The notes under the pieces are model-generated. The model was not told the origin of the DNA and searched no databases. It was given only the letters and a program-made list of their open reading frames with translations. A stretch of DNA of 13,619 bases, taken from the NCBI GenBank assembly GCA_945896935.1, contig CAMDER010000031.1, positions 1 to 13,619 of the forward strand, written 5' to 3'. Both the position numbers and the translations under genes were made by a program. The stretch comes from Bifidobacterium breve. Lineage in GTDB: Bacteria > Actinomycetota > Acidimicrobiia > Acidimicrobiales > Ilumatobacteraceae. Below, one piece after another: positions 1 to 7,000 of this stretch. Position 1 is the first letter of the stretch. The number at the start of each line of letters is the position of its first letter.

Positions 1-515
1 GAAAGCAGCACCAACGAACGGTCGTTGTCCACCCACGTAATTCGACCCACTAAACCAGCCGCGTTAACAACAGGCATACCTACCCGCAAGCCTCGATCGC
101 TCCCCTGATTAATCTCAATCGTTTGCGAATAGTTAGATGGCGTGCCACCAACAACTTGCGCCGTCACAGAAGAAATATCAGCAAGGTTGTCAATTCCGTT
201 CAACGCCAATAATTCTTGAGCATCGCGCACGGTGGCGAGAGCAGCAATAAAGGCGCCTTCTTGTTGATCAAGTTGATCTTGAAGGCGTTCATTCTCGGTT
301 TCTAATTCTCCGTAATTCGTCATTCCACGCCAGGCATTTTCTAGCGGTCGTGTGATCACGCGTGTCGAACTCTGTACCGGTTCAAAAATTGTGCTGAAGA
401 CACCCCGCAACCCACGGACAACTGAGTTGCCTTGAAGATCAAGGGTGATCAGCAATATTGACGACAGAGCCAGCAGGGCAATAGCCCGACGACGACTCAC
501 CGAATAAACCGGCAT
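1..515 (-). CDS. mreC: MreC, rod-shape-determining protein (N-terminal 171 codons, runs off the left edge)
   Basis: MreC is the bitopic scaffold that links cytoplasmic MreB filaments to MreD and the elongation-phase peptidoglycan synthases. The visible N-terminus has a basic start (SRRR at residues 7-10), one membrane segment at about residues 11-27, a coiled coil at about 68-105 rich in E/L/Q, and then the beginning of the beta-rich periplasmic domain, including a GSDRGLRVGMPVV stretch at 138-150 that is typical of the family. The ATG at 515 lies 15 bases after the mreB stop. Only a weak purine-rich ribosome-binding site (GGGATCGG) precedes it, so translation is probably coupled to mreB. The frame is open to the window edge, so the C-terminal part is missing because of the cut, not because of mutation. 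The assignment rests on the domain pattern together with mreB next door. Confidence 0.93.
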   Translation of the reverse strand, partial: MPVYSVSRRRAIALLALSSILLITLDLQGNSVVRGLRGVFSTIFEPVQSSTRVITRPLENAWRGMTNYGELETENERLQDQLDQQEGAFIAALATVRDAQELLALNGIDNLADISSVTAQVVGGTPSNYSQTIEINQGSDRGLRVGMPVVNAAGLVGRITWVDNDRSLVLL

Positions 516-530
516 GGGTCCGATCCCGAC

Positions 531-1562
531 CTAGTCGTCACTCTTCGACAAGAGACCGCGCATCATCTCAATATTTTCTAATGCTCGACCCGAGCCAATC
601 ACGACCGAATACAACGGGTCGTTGGCGATATTAATTGGCATTCCAGTTTCATGCGCCAAACGACGATCAATACCCGCAAGTAAAGCACCGCCACCCGTAA
701 TAGTGATTCCTTGGTGCATGATGTCAGCAGCCAGCTCGGGTGGAGTTTTGTCAAGCGTTGTCCGTACGGCATCAACAATGGCCGCCACAGGTTCGGCGAT
801 GGCTTCACGAACTTGATCAGTTGACAATGAAATTGTTCGCGGTAATCCGCTGATGAGGTCACGACCGCGAATATCGGCAGTCATTTCTTCCTCGAAAGGC
901 CAAGCCGACCCCATTTGAATTTTGATTTCTTCGGCAGTTCGTTCTCCGACGGCCAAAGAGAACTCTTTTTTCAGATACGCCAACAGCGCTTCATCAAGTT
1001 CATCGCCGGCAATTCGCAATGACTGCGCAGTCACGATGCCGCCCAGCGAGATAACTGCAACTTCAGTTGTGCCTCCGCCAATATCGACGATCATGTTGCC
1101 GCTTGGTTCATGCACCGCCAGGTCGGCACCGATAGCCGCCGCCATGGGTTCTTCAATAATGTGCACCGGCTTGCGAGCCCCTGCGTATTCTGCTGCGTCT
1201 TGAACCGCGCGCTGTTCAACTCCGGTAATCCCCGACGGCACGCAAATCAACATGCGCGGTTTACTCCAACGACTGCTGTGCACTTTTTGAATGAAATAGC
1301 GCAACATCTTTTCGCACACATCAAAGTCGGCAATGACGCCATCTTTAAGTGGCCGCACGGCACGAATGTGCCCTGGAGTACGACCCATCATGCGCTTGGC
1401 CTCATGGCCCACTGCGACAGGTTTGCCGTCGGACACGTCAAGAGCGACCACGGATGGCTCATTTAAAACAACGCCTTGACCCCGTACATAGATCAGCGTG
1501 TTGGCTGTTCCGAGGTCGATTGCTATATCTCGCCCGAGGGCCAGCGGATTACTGCGGGCCAT
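531..1562 (-). CDS. mreB: MreB, actin-like cell-shape protein
   Basis: MreB is a bacterial actin that polymerises under the membrane and directs the elongasome in sidewall peptidoglycan synthesis. The 343-residue length is normal. The first phosphate-binding loop DLGTANT is at residues 16-22, the second (DIGGGTTEVAV) at 160-170, the EEP connect motif at 137-139, and the adenosine-binding GGGALLAG at 290-297. The ATG at 1562 is fixed by a consensus AGGAGG eight bases upstream. mreC follows after 15 bases, the usual mreBC order, and ndk precedes after 56 bases. In Streptomyces mreB also follows ndk. Among actinobacteria, mreB is kept by rod-forming or sporulating lineages and is lost from many polar growers, so its presence suggests lateral wall growth; that last point is inference. 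Confidence 0.98.
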   Translation of the reverse strand: MARSNPLALGRDIAIDLGTANTLIYVRGQGVVLNEPSVVALDVSDGKPVAVGHEAKRMMGRTPGHIRAVRPLKDGVIADFDVCEKMLRYFIQKVHSSRWSKPRMLICVPSGITGVEQRAVQDAAEYAGARKPVHIIEEPMAAAIGADLAVHEPSGNMIVDIGGGTTEVAVISLGGIVTAQSLRIAGDELDEALLAYLKKEFSLAVGERTAEEIKIQMGSAWPFEEEMTADIRGRDLISGLPRTISLSTDQVREAIAEPVAAIVDAVRTTLDKTPPELAADIMHQGITITGGGALLAGIDRRLAHETGMPINIANDPLYSVVIGSGRALENIEMMRGLLSKSDD

Positions 1563-1570
1563 GGCCAGAG

Positions 1571-1576
1571 CCTCCT
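1571..1576 (-). promoter_or_regulatory. Consensus Shine-Dalgarno of mreB
   Basis: The minus strand reads AGGAGG here, eight bases before the mreB ATG. It is one of the few perfect ribosome-binding sites in this operon, most of whose genes have weak ones. It suggests MreB is translated more strongly than its operon neighbours and settles the start codon. Confidence 0.85.
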
Positions 1577-1581
1577 AGGAC

Positions 1582-1612
1582 GTGCGGCACCTGCCAAAAA
1601 GCAGGGGTCCCC
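1582..1612. other. Cluster of three small inverted repeats between ndk and mreB
   Basis: Three short hairpin-capable elements lie back to back in the 56-base gap: GTGC-G-GCAC (1582-1590), CCTGC with GCAGG around a six-base A-rich loop (1590-1605), and GGGG-T-CCCC (1604-1612). They overlap, so they could form alternative structures. No run of T follows on the minus strand, so this is not a classical intrinsic terminator. It may be a processing or pausing site that separates the upstream operon from mreB. The structure is visible; any function is inference. Confidence 0.35.
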
Positions 1613-1618
1613 GAAATG

Positions 1619-2029
1619 TTACAGATTGGGGAAGAAAATACTGATCTCGCGCTCGGCCGAAGCCAAGGAATCGCTGCCGTGCACCAAATTCTCCGTGAAC
1701 AAGATGCCCAGGTCACCGCGGATGGTGCCGGGGGCGGCGTTGCGAGGATTGGTGGTACCCATCATGTTGCGGACAACTTCCCAGGTGTTTTCGGGGCTTT
1801 CGAGCACCAAGGCGACAACTGGTCCACGGGACATAAAGGTCACCAATTCGCCATAAAAACCCTTACCAACGTGCTCTTCGTAGTGACGAGCAAGCGTGTC
1901 GGCATCGAGTTGACGCAATTCCAAGGCCACAACAGTGAGGCCTTTGGCTTCAAATCGGGACAAAACGGATCCGATGAGACCGCGTTCAACGGTGTCGGGC
2001 TTTAACAGGACAAGGGTACGGTCAGACAT
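1619..2029 (-). CDS. ndk: Nucleoside diphosphate kinase
   Basis: Ndk transfers the gamma phosphate of ATP to (d)NDPs through a phosphohistidine, balancing cytosolic nucleotide pools. The 136-residue protein is full length for a bacterial NDK. It begins MSDRTLVLLKPD with the conserved Lys at 10, and carries the active-site signature NLVHGSDS at about 114-121 with the catalytic His. NPRNAAPGTIRGD at about 94-106 supplies the nucleotide-binding arginines and threonine. The ATG at 2029 is chosen because the protein then starts as the family does; a longer in-frame reading would run back into folC and has no NDK homology. The ribosome-binding site (TAGGG) is weak. It lies 43 bases after folC, too little for the small membrane-protein gene that commonly separates these two in actinobacteria. 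Confidence 0.98.
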   Translation of the reverse strand: MSDRTLVLLKPDTVERGLIGSVLSRFEAKGLTVVALELRQLDADTLARHYEEHVGKGFYGELVTFMSRGPVVALVLESPENTWEVVRNMMGTTNPRNAAPGTIRGDLGILFTENLVHGSDSLASAEREISIFFPNL

Positions 2030-2072
2030 GGTCGCTAACCCTACCGCCCAGTTCCCCTCGTCGCTGTTCGGG

Positions 2073-3368
2073 TCAGGGCAGCAGCCGGCGCAAATAGGGT
2101 CGGGCCGACCCAACGACATACAGCGAACCAGTGATGAGCAAGGCGTCGTCTGGCCCAATTTCTTGCATGGCTCGGTCGATGGCCGCCTCAACGGTGTTGA
2201 CGGACGCAACTTCATCACAACCCAATCGACGGGCCGCCTCGGCCACTTCTTGGGCCGGCAATCCTCGTGGTGACGGGGCCGTGCAACAGATCACAACATC
2301 AAATTCATCAGCACGCAGAGCTGACAGCATGTCGAACGGATCGCGTCCTTTCAGACAACCAATGACGAGTAGTCGGCGGCCCGCTGGGTCGAAGTCCTCA
2401 AGAAAAACTGAAGCGCACACATCGGCACCGGCTGGGTTATGGGCACCATCAACAATGACCAAAGGTTGATGACCCATCACTTCAAATCGTCCCGGCATCG
2501 ACACATTGCCAAATGCTTCGTCAATGATGTCAGCGGCCAAAGGACGAGCAAAAAATGCTTCGACAGCCGTGATTGCCACGATCGCATTATCGGCCTGATG
2601 GTGACCATGTAACGGAACGAGCAACTCTGGATAAATCGTGGTCGGAGTTCGAACGTCAATCATGCGACCACCTAGCGCCAACTGATTGGAGTCGACTTCA
2701 AAGTCACGTGAACGAACCAACAATGACGCTCCGCCAGCCTGGGCGAAAATTTCAACAATCTCTTCGTCGGTATCACCACAAACAACTGCACTTTGCGACT
2801 TAATGATTCCGGCTTTCTCACGAGCGATATCGGCGCGAGTGGGGCCAGCAAACTCCATATGGTCAAGTCCGATATTGGTAATCACCGCAACCTGTGCATC
2901 AACAACATTGGTCGCATCCCAACGACCAAGTAAGCCAACCTCTATGACCATGACGTCAACTGCTTCATCAGCAAACCAGCGAAACGCCGCGGCAGTACAG
3001 ATATCGAAATAGCCAGGACGCGCACCAGTCAGCATTTCTAAATCAGCGATCGCGGCAATCTGTTCGGCAAACGCATCGTCCGGGATTGGCTCGCAATCAA
3101 TCGTGAAACGCTCATTTACTCTCTCGAGGTGCGGACTCGTGTACGTTCCCACTCTCAAACCACTTGCCATGAAAAGCCGAGTGATCATCTGCGCGGTCGA
3201 ACCTTTGCCGTTGGTTCCGGTGATATGCACAACTGGCGCACAGTGTTGCGGTTCGCCCATGAGTTCGCATAAACGCGAAATCATGTCAAGCGACGGCGAG
3301 TCAATGCGACCAGTTTTCTGGTAACCAGCGTGTTCGTCCAGATATCCCAAAGCCTGCTGGTACGTCAT
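2073..3368 (-). CDS. folC: Folylpolyglutamate / dihydrofolate synthase
   Basis: This is a Mur-ligase-family enzyme that adds glutamate to dihydropteroate and/or to folates using ATP, which retains folates in the cytoplasm. The 431 residues carry the P-loop GTNGKGST at 51-58, the FPGS signature VGLLGRWDATNVV at 144-156, an LDHMEFAG segment at 168-175, EKAGIIK at 184-190 with the lysine normally carbamylated for Mg binding, HGHHQADNA at 254-262, and the C-terminal-domain DGAHNPAG at 307-314. The ATG at 3368 gives the normal family N-terminus; the ribosome-binding site (AAGG) is weak. It lies 22 bases after clpX. Actinobacterial folC usually follows valS, which is missing here. Whether it is bifunctional (FolC) or FPGS only cannot be decided by reading alone. 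Confidence 0.97.
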   Translation of the reverse strand: MTYQQALGYLDEHAGYQKTGRIDSPSLDMISRLCELMGEPQHCAPVVHITGTNGKGSTAQMITRLFMASGLRVGTYTSPHLERVNERFTIDCEPIPDDAFAEQIAAIADLEMLTGARPGYFDICTAAAFRWFADEAVDVMVIEVGLLGRWDATNVVDAQVAVITNIGLDHMEFAGPTRADIAREKAGIIKSQSAVVCGDTDEEIVEIFAQAGGASLLVRSRDFEVDSNQLALGGRMIDVRTPTTIYPELLVPLHGHHQADNAIVAITAVEAFFARPLAADIIDEAFGNVSMPGRFEVMGHQPLVIVDGAHNPAGADVCASVFLEDFDPAGRRLLVIGCLKGRDPFDMLSALRADEFDVVICCTAPSPRGLPAQEVAEAARRLGCDEVASVNTVEAAIDRAMQEIGPDDALLITGSLYVVGSARPYLRRLLP

Positions 3369-3390
3369 GACGACAACCTTACGACTGAGA

Positions 3391-4674
3391 TCAACTAGCG
3401 GCGCGACGTGGGCGAGCCACTCGAGTCGCTGAACGCATCACCAATGTTGGCGGCGACTTCAACTTGACTGAATCAACATCAATGATGACCTTGGCCACAT
3501 CGGCGCGCCCTGGCAAGTCATACATCACGTTCAACAGCGTCTCTTCAAGAATTGCCCGCAGACCTCGTGCACCAGTACCGCGTCCCAGCGCCTGTTCGGC
3601 AATGGCGTCAAGCGCTTCGTCGGTGAGTTCGAGTTCAACATCTTCAAACTCAAAGAATTTCTGGAACTGCTTCAACAAAGCATTCTTTGGCTCGGTCAAA
3701 ATCTTGATCAATGCCGGCTTATCAAGGCTATGCACTGCCCCGACCATCGGCAAACGACCGACGAATTCAGGAATCAAACCGAAGGACAACAAATCTTCGG
3801 GTAGAACTTGCGCAAACAAATCGCCGGCATCTTTTTCGGCTTTATTCTTCACCGTGGCGTGAAAGCCGACGCCCTTGTGACCAATACGCTGCTCGATGAT
3901 TTTGTCGAGGCCAGCGAAAGCACCGCCGCAGATGAACAACACATTGGTGGTGTCTATCTGAATGAATTCTTGATGCGGGTGCTTGCGTCCACCCTGGGGC
4001 GGAACTGAGGCAACAGTTCCTTCCAGGATCTTCAAAAGAGCTTGTTGCACGCCTTCGCCCGACACATCGCGAGTGATTGACGGGTTCTCGCTCTTACGCG
4101 CCACCTTGTCGATTTCGTCAATGTAGATAATGCCGGTTTCGGCTTTCTTCACATCAAAGTCGGCGGCTTGAATCAGTTTGAGCAAAATATTCTCAACGTC
4201 CTCGCCGACATAACCAGCTTCGGTCAATGCTGTTGCATCAGCAATTGCGAAAGGAACATTGAGCATGCGGGCCAATGTTTGCGCAAGGTGGGTCTTACCA
4301 CAGCCGGTTGGACCAAGTAACAAGATATTGCTCTTGGCCAACTCAACTTCGTCGCGACGCGCGATGCCGGTTTCTTTTTGATACTGCAGACGGCGATAGT
4401 GGTTGTATACCGCGACGGCCAAAACTTTTTTCGCCCGATCTTGTCCGACGACATACTCGTCAAGGAACGATGAAATTTCGCGCGGCTTGGGAAGTTCTTC
4501 AAGACGAAGGTCATTGGCTTCGCCAACTTCTTCTTCGATGATTTCGTTGCAGAGGTCAATGCACTCGTCGCAAATGTAAACGCCAGGTCCGGCAATTACT
4601 TTCTTGACTTGTTTTTGCGACTTACCGCAAAACGAGCACTTAACGATCTCGCCTGTGTCACCAAACTTTGCCAC
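3391..4674 (-). CDS. clpX: ClpX, AAA+ unfoldase subunit of ClpXP protease
   Basis: ClpX is a hexameric ATPase that recognises tagged substrates, unfolds them and feeds them to ClpP. The 427 residues include the N-terminal zinc-binding domain with Cys pairs C13/C16 and C35/C38, Walker A GPTGCGKT at 121-128, pore loop GYVGED at 154-159, Walker B IIYIDEID at 182-189, an RKH pore loop at 230-232, and sensor-2 GTGARGLR at 367-374. The ClpP-docking loop reads VGF at 269-271 instead of the E. coli IGF, a common conservative variant. The start is GTG at 4674, preceded by AAAGG; no closer ATG gives the conserved zinc domain. The C-terminus ends in an Arg-rich segment (RVARPRRAAS) that looks lineage-specific. 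It lies 90 bases downstream of clpP, the largest gap in the operon. Confidence 0.98.
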   Translation of the reverse strand: MAKFGDTGEIVKCSFCGKSQKQVKKVIAGPGVYICDECIDLCNEIIEEEVGEANDLRLEELPKPREISSFLDEYVVGQDRAKKVLAVAVYNHYRRLQYQKETGIARRDEVELAKSNILLLGPTGCGKTHLAQTLARMLNVPFAIADATALTEAGYVGEDVENILLKLIQAADFDVKKAETGIIYIDEIDKVARKSENPSITRDVSGEGVQQALLKILEGTVASVPPQGGRKHPHQEFIQIDTTNVLFICGGAFAGLDKIIEQRIGHKGVGFHATVKNKAEKDAGDLFAQVLPEDLLSFGLIPEFVGRLPMVGAVHSLDKPALIKILTEPKNALLKQFQKFFEFEDVELELTDEALDAIAEQALGRGTGARGLRAILEETLLNVMYDLPGRADVAKVIIDVDSVKLKSPPTLVMRSATRVARPRRAAS

Positions 4675-4678
4675 GACT

Positions 4679-4731
4679 ACCCAACCTTTCGCCTCTCAGC
4701 CTTACACATTTGGGTGCTTCAGTGGTTGGAT
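4679..4731 (-). promoter_or_regulatory. Candidate hairpin covering the clpX ribosome-binding site
   Basis: In the 90-base clpP-clpX gap, the minus-strand segment ATCCAACC (4724-4731) can pair with GGTTGGGT (4679-4686) over eight positions including one G-T wobble, closing a 37-base loop. The second arm shares its GG with the AAAGG ribosome-binding site of clpX, so the fold could hide that site. The pairing is visible in the sequence. Regulation by it is inference, and the loop is long. Confidence 0.3.
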
Positions 4732-4764
4732 GCCCTACTGGCTATCAGGCACAACCGCTGGTAA

Positions 4765-5397
4765 TCAGCGAATGGGACCAGTGCGGTCGACGGCAGATCG
4801 CGATGAGATGACATCGTCAATGATTCCGTAAGCCAAAGCCTCGCTAGCTTCCATGACAAAGTCACGATCGGTGTCAGTGCGAATGCGTTCACGGGGCTGA
4901 CCAGTGTGGTCCGACAAGATTTCTTCAAGGATGTCACGCATCCGGAAAATTTCTTTAGCAGCGATTTCAAGATCGGTCACTTGGCCGTAGCCCACTTGAC
5001 CATACGGCTGGTGTAACAACACGCGGCTGTGTGGAAGGGCGAGGCGCTTACCCTTAGTTCCAGCAGCCAGTAAGACCGCAGCAGCACTTGCTGCTTGACC
5101 AAGACAAATGGTCGCGATGTCGTTCTTGATGAACTGCATCGTGTCGTAAATCGCAAATAAAGCCGTGATGTCGCCACCAGGACTATTGATGTAGATGTTG
5201 ATGTCCTTGTCGGGGTTTTCACTCTCAAGGTGAATTAACTGGGCACACACCAAGTTGGCGATGGTGTCATCGATGGGCGTGCCAATGAAAAGAATGTTTT
5301 CCTTGAGCAAACGGCTGTACAAGTCGTAGGCGCGCTCACCGCGGCTGGTCTGTTCGACAACTGTCGGAACGTAATAGTTGATTGCCTCGAGGTCCAT
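4765..5397 (-). CDS. clpP: ClpP, ATP-dependent Clp protease proteolytic subunit
   Basis: ClpP is the serine protease barrel that degrades proteins delivered by ClpX or ClpC. The 210 residues carry Ser104 in GQAASAAAV, His129 in LLHQPYG and Asp179 in DTDRDF, a complete catalytic triad. The LGQAASAAAVLLAAG segment matches the actinobacterial ClpP2 type, while the N-terminus (YYVPTVVEQTSRGERAYD, 8-25) is like ClpPs that work alone. Only one clpP is present, where mycobacteria and streptomycetes carry a clpP1-clpP2 tandem. The ATG at 5397 is chosen because it begins the conserved N-terminus and has AGGA five bases upstream, ten bases after the tig stop. The same frame stays open back through the tig repeats to 5538, but that extension is low-complexity and is treated as a shadow. 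Confidence 0.97.
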   Translation of the reverse strand: MDLEAINYYVPTVVEQTSRGERAYDLYSRLLKENILFIGTPIDDTIANLVCAQLIHLESENPDKDINIYINSPGGDITALFAIYDTMQFIKNDIATICLGQAASAAAVLLAAGTKGKRLALPHSRVLLHQPYGQVGYGQVTDLEIAAKEIFRMRDILEEILSDHTGQPRERIRTDTDRDFVMEASEALAYGIIDDVISSRSAVDRTGPIR

Positions 5398-5407
5398 AAT
5401 GTTCCTA

Positions 5408-6901
5408 TCAGTCGTTTTCTGAATGATCGTGTTCTGAATGATCGTGTTCTGAATGATCATGTTCTGAATGATCATGCTCTGAATGATCATGCTCTGAATG
5501 ATCGTGCTCATGATTGTGATCGGCTTCGGAGTGACCAATCACAACATCACTGTCAAGAGTCTTGCCGCTGGGGTCGACGTATTCAACTCGGTGGATTAAC
5601 CAGTCAAGAGCCTTCGACTTGCTGATTTCGGCCGCCAAGTCAACGACTGCGTCATTGGCTTGGTACGCCGCACGAACTTGATCGACGCTGATGAAGCGAA
5701 TCTTCTTGTTCTTTGGTGAACCGGCCATCTGGTGTTCACGAACGGCTTGTTCGTTTGTGCGATCGGCCATTGATTCGAATTCGCGTTCAATTTCGTCTTC
5801 GGTGGCGTCGAGGCTTTCGGCTTTGACAACTGCGCGCAGTGCCAGGTCAACCTTGACGGCTTTTTGGCTTTGTGGGCGCAAACCTTCAACGAATGACTGC
5901 GCATCTTGACCGGTTGCTTGCATCCACTGATCGATGTTGATGCCTTGCGACTGGAACTGACGAATGGTGTTTTCCACTCGGCGCTGCAAGTCGGCGGCGA
6001 CCATCGCCTCAGGAGTCTCAATTTCGGCGAGCGCGACCAACGAGTCGGTCACTTTTTCGACAACTACATTGCGAACCTGATTGAGCCGATTGGTTGTCAA
6101 TCGTTCAACGACCGATTCGCGCCATTCGGCGACGGTGGTGAATCCATCAATGTTTTCGTTCACCCATGCATCATCAAGATCGGCAACAACAAGCTCTTGG
6201 ACCGAGTTCAAAGTCACAGCAAAGTCGGCAGCTTCTTGAGTCCCGGACGGTGTGTCGCTGAAAGTAAACGAGGCGCCAGCTGTTTTACCGATGAGTTCAT
6301 CATCAAATGACGGCGCAACCCACTTCTTTCCAATTTCGTATGACCAATCATCAACTGCGAGACCGACAACGGGCTGGCCATCGCGTGAACCGACAAGATC
6401 AACAACAACAAAGTCGCCATCTTTGGCGGCACGATCGATGGTGGTCAACTTGCCCAAGCGGCGGCGCTCGGTGTCGAGTACATCGTCTACTTCTTGATCG
6501 GAAACATCGATTGCTGGCACTTCAACACGCAATCCGCCGTAGCCGGGGAGCGTGATGACGGGACGGATCTCACACGTGGCGTCAAAGGACACGGGGCCAG
6601 ACTCTTGACCGCCCACGATGTCAATTTCGGGAGTCGCAATAATGTCGACATTGTGCTCGCGCACGGCCCGTCCCAAATATTGCGGAACCGCGTCGCGCAA
6701 AGCTTGTTCGCGAGCAGCGCCAATGCCGATGCGGGCCTCCAAAACTTTGCGAGGGGCTTTACCTGCACGGAAGCCCGGCAAGCGGACCTCTTGAGCGATC
6801 TTGGCAAAAGCGGCGTCTATGTCAGTGGCAAAGTCGGCCTCATCCACAAGGATCGAGAGCTTGACTTTGTTGCCTTCGAGGGTTTCACATGTCGTCTTCA
6901 C
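5408..6901 (-). CDS. tig: Trigger factor chaperone with a repeat-built histidine-rich C-terminal tail
   Basis: Trigger factor is the ribosome-bound chaperone and peptidyl-prolyl isomerase that meets nascent chains at the exit tunnel. The 497 residues have the ribosome-binding domain with its signature GFRAGKAP at 43-50, an FKBP-type isomerase domain at about 155-240 (DGDFVVVDLVGS onward), and a helical C-terminal substrate domain at about 255-445. Residues 457-497 form an unusual tail containing 15 histidines, six units of EHDHS plus a DHNH lead-in. The tail resembles in style the metal-binding tail of SlyD, another FKBP chaperone. The start is taken as GTG at 6901, where the protein matches the family N-terminus (KTTCETLEG); upstream codons are in-frame but unlike trigger factor. 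No ribosome-binding site precedes it, so the mRNA may be leaderless. clpP follows after ten bases. Confidence 0.96.
   Translation of the reverse strand: MKTTCETLEGNKVKLSILVDEADFATDIDAAFAKIAQEVRLPGFRAGKAPRKVLEARIGIGAAREQALRDAVPQYLGRAVREHNVDIIATPEIDIVGGQESGPVSFDATCEIRPVITLPGYGGLRVEVPAIDVSDQEVDDVLDTERRRLGKLTTIDRAAKDGDFVVVDLVGSRDGQPVVGLAVDDWSYEIGKKWVAPSFDDELIGKTAGASFTFSDTPSGTQEAADFAVTLNSVQELVVADLDDAWVNENIDGFTTVAEWRESVVERLTTNRLNQVRNVVVEKVTDSLVALAEIETPEAMVAADLQRRVENTIRQFQSQGINIDQWMQATGQDAQSFVEGLRPQSQKAVKVDLALRAVVKAESLDATEDEIEREFESMADRTNEQAVREHQMAGSPKNKKIRFISVDQVRAAYQANDAVVDLAAEISKSKALDWLIHRVEYVDPSGKTLDSDVVIGHSEADHNHEHDHSEHDHSEHDHSEHDHSEHDHSEHDHSEND
5420..5509. repeat. Six tandem 15-base repeats encoding (EHDHS)6 at the end of tig
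   Basis: Six head-to-tail units of exactly 15 bases, plus-strand form TGAATGATCRTGYTC. Only two positions vary between units. Both are third codon positions in the tig frame (CAC/CAT and GAG/GAA), so all six units encode the same five residues. Units 3-5 contain the palindrome TGATCA. The array ends four codons before the tig stop. Its multiple-of-three period keeps both overlapping frames open. Confidence 0.95.
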
Positions 6902-6910
6902 AGAGAGCCG

Positions 6911-6916
6911 AGTGTA
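6911..6916 (-). promoter_or_regulatory. Candidate -10 box for the tig-clpP-clpX operon
   Basis: TACACT on the minus strand ends nine bases before the GTG of tig. No convincing -35 hexamer is visible 16-18 bases upstream. Together with the lack of a ribosome-binding site this would fit a leaderless or near-leaderless transcript, which is common in actinobacteria. The 99 bases between tig and the divergent gene at 7001 must hold both promoters. Confidence 0.3.
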
Positions 6917-7000
6917 TCGGCGAGGTGGCACCGAGGACCCACGAAGAGACAGGATTGATGTATGTTGGAGAACACACCCCAGTGAAGTCAGGAAGATGTT

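Noticed and set aside
1349..2005. A 218-codon plus-strand open frame across mreB and ndk
   Set aside because: It is antisense to two well-supported genes, has no recognisable domain and no ribosome-binding site, and is best explained by codon bias on the coding strand.
2030..2218. An N-terminal extension of ndk giving a 199-residue protein
   Set aside because: The extra residues overlap the end of folC on the same strand and have no NDK character; the ATG at 2029 gives the exact family start and length.
5420..5509. The tandem array as a CRISPR or intergenic satellite
   Set aside because: Units are 15 bases with no spacers and lie wholly inside the tig reading frame, encoding identical pentapeptides.
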